From Meconema thalassinum (lineage: Eukaryota; Arthropoda; Insecta; Orthoptera; Tettigoniidae), in contig OX336389.2 in assembly GCA_946902985.2 (NCBI GenBank), positions 170,634,704 through 170,698,703 on the forward strand: a stretch of 64,000 bases of DNA, written 5' to 3'. The position numbers and the translations under genes are program-made. Positions 57,178-64,000 of this stretch are shown here, piece after piece; position 1 is the stretch's first letter, and each line of letters begins with the position of its first letter. Below the pieces are notes generated by a model that had not been told where the DNA came from, did no database searches, and was given only the letters and a program-made list of their open reading frames with translations.

Positions 57178-57876
57178 TTACATTATAATTTTAGCATCAC
57201 GAAGCTCATTTTCTATATCCAAAAGTTCTTCCTCATATTTAGTATGACCAGCCTGTTTACAGGTATGCAAGTACTGAAGCCGCTGGATTAGCTTACTGGG
57301 ATTGTTCCAGTAAACAAATTTAACAAATGATTTTTTTGGGTGTAAACCATTATCATCATCATCATCATCATTATCATCATAATCATCATCATCATCATGG
57401 TTATCATCATCAATATAATTATCATCAATATAATCATCATCACTATTACTATCTAATCCTTTTTGTTCATCTTGCAATGCAAAAACCTTTGGCATAGTTT
57501 GTGTTGTCTTTGATAGTGTTAGAGGTTTCTTAGACGATAACGACTGTCCTAACATGTCTTTTTCAGGAGATAATAAATGCTCTTTAACAAACAAAGCACT
57601 ATCTTGAGCCACACTATTTTTTTCTTGGTCTTGCTTTTTTACCTTGGTTAGAGTATTTTGTCCATTTAAATGAGTATTATTTTGAGATTTACAATGATGA
57701 TCGATTGAAATAAGTATGTTGGAGCCTTTTGTCTTAATCATTCCTCGACACTTTTTAGATCGTTGTTTCGAACAGCACCAAATAACAGTTCCATTTTTAT
57801 TGGTTCGTTTCACAATATATGAATATCCTTTATAGTATGCGTAAGGCTTACCATACCTAGTCACTGATACTTCCAT
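57178..57876 (-). CDS. FLYWCH-like zinc-finger protein 2, left arm
   Basis: A 232-codon frame from MEVSVTRYGKPYAYYKGYSY. An in-frame ATG 13 codons upstream (57915) adds residues with no match in the paralogues, so I chose the later Met. Ligand positions are the same as in protein 1: C35, C43, H60, C62, with W33 and G17-Y18-S19-Y20. A long Asp/Tyr acidic tract (GAT repeats, about 57352-57440) precedes KSFVKFVYWNNPSKLIQRLQYLH and IENELRDAKIIM at the end. The left-arm frame is intact, whereas the right-arm copy is frameshifted. About 130 bp separate it from gene 1, in the same orientation. Confidence 0.72.
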   Translation of the reverse strand: MEVSVTRYGKPYAYYKGYSYIVKRTNKNGTVIWCCSKQRSKKCRGMIKTKGSNILISIDHHCKSQNNTHLNGQNTLTKVKKQDQEKNSVAQDSALFVKEHLLSPEKDMLGQSLSSKKPLTLSKTTQTMPKVFALQDEQKGLDSNSDDDYIDDNYIDDDNHDDDDDYDDNDDDDDDNGLHPKKSFVKFVYWNNPSKLIQRLQYLHTCKQAGHTKYEEELLDIENELRDAKIIM

Positions 57877-58046
57877 GTCAACTGTCAAGCATAGACTAAG
57901 CTCTAGTAAAGTCAACTTGGTAATAAGAATACTAGTTTAATGTGAGAGCAAATATGGATCCAAAGAGTTCAGGTAAAAGTGGAAGCAAATAAGCAAATAT
58001 TAGAAACAAGAGTTGGGGTAAAAGTGGTCGCAAAGTGGTAGACCCA

Positions 58047-58727
58047 TTACACAATAATTTCAGCACGACGAAGCTCTTGTTCAATTTCTTTGATTTCCCA
58101 ATCGTGACCGATATGCCCAGCTTGTCGTAAAGCATGCAATTGTCGAAGCCGTTGAATTAGCTTACTGGGTTTGTTCCAGTATACAAATTTAACAAATGGA
58201 TTTTTAGGTGTAAACAAAGCACTACCATTATCATGATCATTATCATCATCATCATTATCATCATCATAATCACCACTATCATCATGACCATCATCACTGT
58301 TACTATATAGTCCTTTTTGATCCTCTTGCAATACCATTTTATTTATAGTCTGAGATGATTTTGATAGTGTTGAAGGTTTCTTGGACGTTGACAATTGTCC
58401 TAACATGACGTTTTGAGAACATGATAAGTCCTTTTGAACAAACACTGCACTATCTTTAGCCGCAATATCGTTTTCTTGAACTTGCTTTTTAGCATTTTGA
58501 TAATTGTTTGTAAACAGTAAGCGTGGTTCGTTTCGAGCACTACATTGATGAACACTCACACTTAAAACCTTTCCATTTTTACTTTTCAGATTGCCTCGAC
58601 ATTTTGTTGACCTCTCTTTTGAGCATCGCCAGAATATTATTCCATTTACATTCTGGCGATTATAGTTATAGGAGTAGCCTTGATAGAGTGCACGTAGCCT
58701 ACCTTTGTTGGTTGTAATAAGTTCCAT
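58047..58727 (-). CDS. FLYWCH-like zinc-finger protein 1, left arm
   Basis: A 226-codon open frame starting MELITTNKGRLRALYQGYSYNYNR. Residues 9-62 resemble a FLYWCH zinc finger: Y15, G17-Y18, W33, C35, C43, then H60 and C62, where FLYWCH domains normally have a second His. A Ser/Lys/Gln-rich linker and an Asp-rich tract (about 146-170, coded by GAT repeats) follow. The C-terminal block FVKFVYWNKPSKLIQRLRQLH...AGH...EIEQELRRAEIIV is probably helical and is shared with paralogue 2. FLYWCH domains bind DNA or protein; here the function is unknown. Start chosen because all three paralogues align from this Met. The sequence is identical in both arms. Confidence 0.75.
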   Translation of the reverse strand: MELITTNKGRLRALYQGYSYNYNRQNVNGIIFWRCSKERSTKCRGNLKSKNGKVLSVSVHQCSARNEPRLLFTNNYQNAKKQVQENDIAAKDSAVFVQKDLSCSQNVMLGQLSTSKKPSTLSKSSQTINKMVLQEDQKGLYSNSDDGHDDSGDYDDDNDDDDNDHDNGSALFTPKNPFVKFVYWNKPSKLIQRLRQLHALRQAGHIGHDWEIKEIEQELRRAEIIV

Positions 58728-58811
58728 AGTAGTAACTGACCTGTCAGTACGATGTTCACACTACAAAGGTTACAACTGTTTTGCTGATGGAGTGACCTAC
58801 CATAAGCTTAT

Positions 58812-59090
58812 ATATTGGCTTATGTGTTGGCTTTTTGTGTTGGCTTTTCGTGTTGGTTTTTGTGTTGGCTTTTCGTGTTGGCTTTTTGTGTTGGCTTTTC
58901 GTGTTGGCATTTCGTGTTGGCTTTTGTGTTGGCTTTTCGTGTTGGCTTTTTGTGTTGGCTTTTCGTGTTGGCATTTCGTGTTGGCTTTTCGTGTTGGCTT
59001 TTTTGTATTGGCCTTTTATGTTGGCTTTTTGTATTGGCTTTTCGTGTTGGCTTTTTGTGTGGGCTTTAGTATTGGCTTTTGTATTGGCTT
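58812..59090 (+). repeat. Minisatellite (TGTTGGCTTTTCG), left arm
   Basis: Tandem units of 14-16 bp, (C/T)GTGTTGGCTTTT. Long frames across it (CWLFVLAFRVGF repeats) are translations of the repeat. Mirror: 60407-60685. Confidence 0.85.
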
Positions 59091-59192
59091 ATTTGACAAG
59101 TTATTTGTGTCAATGTATTTAGTGGATTTTTTTCTTGGTGTTGGAAAGTAGTTGAAAGAGAGGAAATATTTAAAGACTTAACCTCAGTTCAC

Positions 59193-59378
59193 TAACCTAA
59201 CCTAACCCAACTTTACCTAACCTAACCTAACCTTTCAACTCTCAGATGTTAATTAAATTCTGTGCATAGTCGAGTTGGAACCCAAGACCTCAGGGGTAAA
59301 AAAACAATTATTTTCGACGGCTTATTTTGGTAACTTATTTTAATGGCTAACCTAACTTTACCTAACCTAACCTAACCT
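59193..59378. repeat. Interstitial CCTAA-type tracts, left arm
   Basis: Short runs of CCTAA with ACTTTACCTAA interruptions lie at 59193-59233 and 59347-59378. CCTAA/TTAGG is the insect telomeric unit. Only a few perfect units are present. Confidence 0.65.
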
Positions 59379-60118
59379 CAGCTCACTTTGGATATTACTA
59401 GTAAGTGTTCATATTCTCTGCTAGGTAGCATGCTAGTAGTACAGGTAGTGCTCATATTTACCGCTAGGTAGCAGAAACATACTTTGCATGTTGCATGTGA
59501 CACTTGTGAAGTTTAACCACATGCAAGACGTGCTTGTATAAGTTCTCTATTTAAACTCAATATACAATTAACCACTAAATGTTCAGAACTAACATGTATA
59601 GCCATGTTTAGGGTATATAGGAGACCCTTAGCAAGAAAGGCTGTCTAACCCACGAGTGTACAGCCTTGTCATACGCAGTAAGCACCAGTTGGCAGAAAAC
59701 AACAACAACAACAATTTGAGAAAGCCAACAACATATCCATTAATGTATTTAAAGGAAACAGTTTATTGTTGGCTTTCTCAAATTGTTGTTGTTGTTGTTT
59801 TCTGCCAACAGGTGCTTACTGCGTATGACAAGGCTGTACACTCGTGGGTTAGACAGCCTTTCTTGCTAAGGGTCTCCTATATACCCTAAACATGGCTATA
59901 CATGTTAGTTCTGAACATTTAGTGGTTAATTGTATATTGAGTTTAAATAGAGAACTTATACAAGCACGTCTTGCATGTGGTTAAACTTCACAAGTGTCAC
60001 ATGCAACATGCAAAGTATGTTTCTGCTACCTAGCGGTAAATATGAGCACTACCTGTACTACTAGCATGCTACCTAGCAGAGAATATGAACACTTACTTGT
60101 AATATCCAAAGTGAGCTG

Positions 60119-60305
60119 AGGTTAGGTTAGGTTAGGTAAAGTTAGGTTAGCCATTAAAATAAGTTACCAAAATAAGCCGTCGAAAATAATTGTTTTTTTA
60201 CCCCTGAGGTCTTGGGTTCCAACTCGACTATGCACAGAATTTAATTAACATCTGAGAGTTGAAAGGTTAGGTTAGGTTAGGTAAAGTTAGGTTAGGTTAG
60301 GTTAG
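60119..60305. repeat. Interstitial TTAGG-type tracts, right arm
   Basis: Mirror of the left-arm tracts, at 60119-60151 and 60264-60305. Confidence 0.65.
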
Positions 60306-60406
60306 TGAACTGAGGTTAAGTCTTTAAATATTTCCTCTCTTTCAACTACTTTCCAACACCAAGAAAAAAATCCACTAAATACATTGACACAAATAACTTG
60401 TCAAAT

Positions 60407-60685
60407 AAGCCAATACAAAAGCCAATACTAAAGCCCACACAAAAAGCCAACACGAAAAGCCAATACAAAAAGCCAACATAAAAGGCCAATACAAAAAAGC
60501 CAACACGAAAAGCCAACACGAAATGCCAACACGAAAAGCCAACACAAAAAGCCAACACGAAAAGCCAACACAAAAGCCAACACGAAATGCCAACACGAAA
60601 AGCCAACACAAAAAGCCAACACGAAAAGCCAACACAAAAACCAACACGAAAAGCCAACACAAAAAGCCAACACATAAGCCAATAT
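60407..60685 (-). repeat. Minisatellite (TGTTGGCTTTTCG), right arm
   Basis: Mirror of 58812-59090; reads GAAAAGCCAACACAAA on the plus strand. Confidence 0.85.
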
Positions 60686-60690
60686 ATAAG
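60683..60690 (+). promoter_or_regulatory. TATA-like box upstream of FLYWCH gene 1 (right arm)
   Basis: TATATAAG lies about 80 bp upstream of the ATG at 60770. The intervening AACCTTTGTAGTGTG and AGTTACTACTATGG phrases are shared with gene 3, suggesting a common promoter. The mirror box is at 58807-58814. Confidence 0.45.
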
Positions 60691-60769
60691 CTTATGGTAG
60701 GTCACTCCATCAGCAAAACAGTTGTAACCTTTGTAGTGTGAACATCGTACTGACAGGTCAGTTACTACT

Positions 60770-61450
60770 ATGGAACTTATTACAACCAACAAAGGTAGGC
60801 TACGTGCACTCTATCAAGGCTACTCCTATAACTATAATCGCCAGAATGTAAATGGAATAATATTCTGGCGATGCTCAAAAGAGAGGTCAACAAAATGTCG
60901 AGGCAATCTGAAAAGTAAAAATGGAAAGGTTTTAAGTGTGAGTGTTCATCAATGTAGTGCTCGAAACGAACCACGCTTACTGTTTACAAACAATTATCAA
61001 AATGCTAAAAAGCAAGTTCAAGAAAACGATATTGCGGCTAAAGATAGTGCAGTGTTTGTTCAAAAGGACTTATCATGTTCTCAAAACGTCATGTTAGGAC
61101 AATTGTCAACGTCCAAGAAACCTTCAACACTATCAAAATCATCTCAGACTATAAATAAAATGGTATTGCAAGAGGATCAAAAAGGACTATATAGTAACAG
61201 TGATGATGGTCATGATGATAGTGGTGATTATGATGATGATAATGATGATGATGATAATGATCATGATAATGGTAGTGCTTTGTTTACACCTAAAAATCCA
61301 TTTGTTAAATTTGTATACTGGAACAAACCCAGTAAGCTAATTCAACGGCTTCGACAATTGCATGCTTTACGACAAGCTGGGCATATCGGTCACGATTGGG
61401 AAATCAAAGAAATTGAACAAGAGCTTCGTCGTGCTGAAATTATTGTGTAA
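60770..61450 (+). CDS. FLYWCH-like zinc-finger protein 1, right arm
   Basis: Mirror of 58047-58727, translating to the same 226 residues: finger at 9-62 (C35, C43, H60, C62), Asp-rich tract and C-terminal block. The two copies of gene 1 are divergent, separated by about 2 kb that contains the palindrome centre, minisatellites and TTAGG-like tracts. A TATATAAG box lies about 80 bp upstream of the ATG. Confidence 0.75.
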   Translation: MELITTNKGRLRALYQGYSYNYNRQNVNGIIFWRCSKERSTKCRGNLKSKNGKVLSVSVHQCSARNEPRLLFTNNYQNAKKQVQENDIAAKDSAVFVQKDLSCSQNVMLGQLSTSKKPSTLSKSSQTINKMVLQEDQKGLYSNSDDGHDDSGDYDDDNDDDDNDHDNGSALFTPKNPFVKFVYWNKPSKLIQRLRQLHALRQAGHIGHDWEIKEIEQELRRAEIIV

Positions 61451-61620
61451 TGGGTCTACCACTTTGCGACCACTTTTACCCCAACTCTTGTTTCTAATAT
61501 TTGCTTATTTGCTTCCACTTTTACCTGAACTCTTTGGATCCATATTTGCTCTCACATTAAACTAGTATTCTTATTACCAAGTTGACTTTACTAGAGCTTA
61601 GTCTATGCTTGACAGTTGAC

Positions 61621-62326
61621 ATGGAAGTATCAGTGACTAGGTATGGTAAGCCTTACGCATACTATAAAGGATATTCATATATTGTGAAACGAACCAATAA
61701 AAATGGAACTGTTATTTGGTGCTGTTCGAAACAACGATCTAAAAAGTGTCGAGGAATGATTAAGACAAAAGGCTCCAACATACTTATTTCAATCGATCAT
61801 CATTGTAAATCTCAAAATAATACTCATTTAAATGGACAAAATACTCTAACCAAGGTAAAAAAAGCAAGACCAAGAAAAAAATAGTGTGGCTCAAGATAGT
61901 GCTTTGTTTGTTAAAGAGCATTTATTATCTCCTGAAAAAGACATGTTAGGACAGTCGTTAACGTCTAAGAAACCTCTAACACTATCAAAGACAACACAAA
62001 CTATGCCAAAGGTTTTTGCATTGCAAGATGAACAAAAAGGATTAGATAGTAATAGTGATTATGATTATATTGATGATAATTATATTGATGATGATAACCA
62101 TGATGATGATGATGATTATGATGATAATGATGATGATGATGATGATGATGATAATGGTTTACACCCAAAAAAATCATTTGTTAAATTTGTTTACTGGAAC
62201 AATCCCAGTAAGCTAATCCAGCGGCTTCAGTACTTGCATACCTGTAAACAGGCTGGTCATACTAAATATGAGGAAGAACTTTTGGATATAGAAAATGAGC
62301 TTCGTGATGCTAAAATTATAATGTAA
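61621..62326 (+). pseudogene. FLYWCH-like gene 2, right arm (one-base frameshift)
   Basis: Same start (MEVSVTRYGK) and ligands as 57178-57876. A run of seven A at about 61856-61863 has one more base than the left arm, shifting the frame so that it stops at 61884. Downstream, the second part (61886-62326) is open and contains the acidic tract, two codons longer than in the left arm, and KFVYWNNPSKLIQRLQYLH. The extra A could be a sequencing error in a homopolymer, in which case the gene is intact. Confidence 0.7.
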
Positions 62327-62373
62327 TGAATCCATGTAACCGCTTAAACTATTTCTTAACAATACATGTAATA

Positions 62374-62608
62374 TTTTCTACCACTTTGCTACCACTTTTC
62401 TAGTTTGCTACCACTTTTCTAGCACTTTGCTACCACTTTTCTACTACTTTTCTGCCAGTTTTCTACCACTTTGCTACCACTTTTCTACTACTTTTCTGCC
62501 ACTTTTCTACCACTTTTCTACCACTTTGCTACCACTTTTCTACCACTATGTTACCAATTGTCTACCACTTTGCTACCACGTTTCTACCACTTTTCTATCA
62601 CTTTAAAC
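62374..62608. repeat. Minisatellite (CTACCACTTT(T/G)), right arm
   Basis: Mirror of 56915-57130 with a net gain of about 13 bp. Confidence 0.8.
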
Positions 62609-62621
62609 CGTACATATTAAA

Positions 62622-62629
62622 TATAAAAG
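62622..62629 (+). promoter_or_regulatory. TATA-like box upstream of FLYWCH gene 3 (right arm)
   Basis: TATAAAAG lies about 80 bp before the ATG at 62709. Between them, AACCTTTGTAGTGTG and AGTTACTACTATGG match the gene 1 upstream region almost exactly. Confidence 0.45.
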
Positions 62630-62708
62630 CCAACGCTAAATAATTCTATTACCAGAACCGAGATAACCTTTGTAGTGTGTAAATCATACTAACAGGTTAG
62701 TTACTACT

Positions 62709-63107
62709 ATGGAACTTACTCCAACTAACCGAGGTAAACAACGTGTACTCTATAAAGGCTACTCTTATAACTATAGACGACAAAATGTAAAAGGAATAAT
62801 ATTCTGGCAATTCTCAAAACAGAGGTCAACAAGATGTCGAGGCAATATGAAAAGTAGAAATGGTGTGGTTTTAAGTGTGAGTGATCATCAATGTAGTGCT
62901 CCAGACAAAACACTAATGGTGTTGGCAAAAAATCATCAGAATGCTAATAAGTTAGTACAAGAGAAAGATGTTGCTACTCAAAATAGTGCATTGATTGTTG
63001 AGCAACGTTTAACCCCTGTTGTAAAAGTTATGTTGTATCCATCTTCCACGCCTCAAGAGTCATCAACATCACAGACTATGCAAGAGGTAGTGTTGTTGTT
63101 GTTTTAA
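62709..63107 (+). pseudogene. FLYWCH-like gene 3, right arm (truncated; C35 lost)
   Basis: The 132-codon frame MELTPTNRGKQRVLYKGYSYNYRR is open. W33 is kept, but the first zinc ligand is Phe (FWQFSKQRS) where the left arm has Cys. C43, H60 and C62 remain. The frame ends in VVLLLF, encoded by a 53-bp insertion (63085-63137) flanked by the 8-bp duplication TATGCAAG. Beyond it DRKGLDSN, matching the pre-acidic segment of gene 2, shows that the gene once continued. The acidic tract and C-terminal block are absent. Confidence 0.72.
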
Positions 63108-63137
63108 GGGGCTGAACTACAAAGTCATCTGCCTTGT
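63085..63137. mobile_element. 53-bp insertion in FLYWCH gene 3
   Basis: TATGCAAG at 63077-63084 and 63138-63145 flanks the insert. Its sequence (TTGTTGTTTTAAGGGGCTGA, then GTCATCTGCC) is a short form of the interspersed motif seen near 8180 and 44556. The same insertion is present in the left arm, so it predates the palindrome. Confidence 0.7.
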
Positions 63138-63417
63138 TATGCAAGTGGATCGAAAAGGACTAGATAGTAATAGACAAAAGAGAGTTGTAGTTTGTATATA
63201 ACTATTGTACAAGTACTTACATTAAATAAATAAAAAAGTGTATGGGTATTGCCTGTTTTTCTTAATTGCTATCCCTATGTCCCACTATTAATGCAATTGT
63301 TAACCATCAACAGTCTCTGACTATGTTCGCAAAGAGAGTGACCTTAAACAATACACTCTATCTATGGTTTGTGTACCGAGTACACAATAATACAGTGTGG
63401 TCAAGTCATGTTGAGGC

Positions 63418-63502
63418 AATAGGTAAGGTATTCGAACCCTTGCTTTCTTGTACAGAAAATTTGAACTTAAGTCAAACACCATAACCACTCGGTCAACCTG
63501 TT
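63418..63502 (-). tRNA. tRNA-Leu(UAA)-like sequence, right arm
   Basis: Mirror copy of 56015-56099 with the same anticodon arm and the same imperfect T stem. Confidence 0.55.
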
Positions 63503-64000
63503 ACTAATTTTATTATTTTTGTGGACTTGAGTGTTTATAAAACTTTTTCCAGTATACATTGACTAAACCACTTGTTTGTTTTGAAATATAGATTTTGTTT
63601 TGTTTGACCATAACATTACAGTTATGAGTCTTGTGAACTGGGTGTTTAATATAGGGTTAAAGGCATTTTAAAATAATTTTAGAAAAGCTCTTAGGTATCG
63701 TGTCTGGGTTTTAGTAATGCATTACTGTTCGTTGACTAACATTTACCGTTACACAACATTATTTTGGTGAGCTCTACATGTTGTTGTTTGAGTCGTCAGT
63801 CTTTTGACTGGTTTGATGCAGATCTCCATGCCTCCCTGCCCCGAGCGAAACGTCTCATCTCTATATAACTGCCACACCCTACATTCAAGGCTATCTGTTT
63901 AACATATTATAACCTTGGATCCCCCCTACAAGCTCTTGGGTTCAATTCCTAGATTTAACAAAAACTTTTAAAAGTGGTATGACAACAAAAACTAGTCTAC

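Larger units (their letters stand above)
55516..59731 (+). repeat. Giant palindrome, left arm
   Basis: Every feature from 55516 to 59731 is mirrored in 59766-64000. Coordinates sum to 119497 near the centre and to 119517 at the outer end, because of a few indels in repeats. The right partner of anything left of 55516 would lie beyond the window, so the true arm may be longer. By eye the arms differ by a small number of substitutions and by length changes in homopolymers, a GAT tract and a minisatellite. Confidence 0.93.
59766..64000 (-). repeat. Giant palindrome, right arm (reaches window end)
   Basis: Reverse complement of 55516-59731. The spacer between the arms is 59732-59765, 34 bp and AT-rich. 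The palindrome is still continuing at base 64000, which pairs with 55516. Confidence 0.93.

Noticed and set aside
58705..59151. 148-codon frame rich in CWLFVLAFRVGF repeats, and overlapping frames in both arms
   Set aside because: It is a translation of the TGTTGGCTTTTCG minisatellite; all frames and both strands give long repetitive products.
55516..64000. Maverick/Polinton or other large DNA element with long inverted repeats
   Set aside because: No polymerase, integrase, ATPase or capsid-like frame is visible, and the inverted repeats meet at a 34-bp spacer rather than flanking a body.

Overview
The window looks like repeat-rich nuclear DNA from an arthropod, most likely an insect. Evidence: Jockey-like and RTE LINEs, Tc1/mariner, P-element, Helitron and Penelope-like elements, several tRNA-derived SINEs, a spliceosomal-type intron and short CCTAA/TTAGG runs (the usual insect telomere motif). 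Some SINE motifs (a GGTTTTCC...CCAGG(C/A)AAATGC core and a GTCAGTCTTTTGACTGG core) resemble repeats I associate with polyneopteran and other insects, but I cannot name the species. I see no convincing intact host gene; almost everything recognisable is mobile or repeat-derived.

Layout. (1) 1-33558 is two tandem copies of a unit of about 15.84 kb: copy 1 at 1-15840, copy 2 at 15841-33558. Copy 2 carries a private 5.2 kb Jockey-like LINE (25747-30987), a private extra 248-bp repeat unit and a ~300-bp absence, and stops matching copy 1 at about 12468/33558. Each unit holds a small element made of tandem 252-bp monomers with hammerhead ribozymes, a Penelope-like fragment with its own minimal hammerhead, SINEs, Helitron pieces and a decayed DUF7869/RNase H-like transposase-type gene. 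(2) 33559-44440 is a cluster of DNA transposons: a complete non-autonomous Helitron, two Tc1-like elements (one nested in a P-element/THAP9-like pseudogene), a palindromic MITE and a mariner derivative with ~190-bp inverted repeats. (3) 46936-50325 is a full-length RTE LINE with an 18-bp target duplication and a single internal stop codon. (4) 53000-55220 holds tandem and degenerate repeats. (5) 55516-64000 is a giant palindrome (arms of at least 4.2 kb, 34-bp spacer). Each arm has three paralogous FLYWCH-like zinc-finger ORFs pointing away from the centre, plus minisatellites, TTAGG-type tracts and a tRNA-Leu-like sequence.

The strongest candidate for something undescribed is the element at 1445-2398 and its duplicate at 17285-18238. 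It is a head-to-tail array of 252-bp monomers, each with a type III hammerhead at the monomer junction, preceded by an inverted partial monomer and bounded by a 14-bp target duplication. That is the structure expected of a mobilised self-cleaving RNA concatemer (retrozyme-like). Copy 2 monomer C (18133-18201) matches the hammerhead core at every position, with a stem-I change that restores pairing relative to copy 1. The second candidate is the palindrome with three FLYWCH genes that carry a C2HC-type ligand set.
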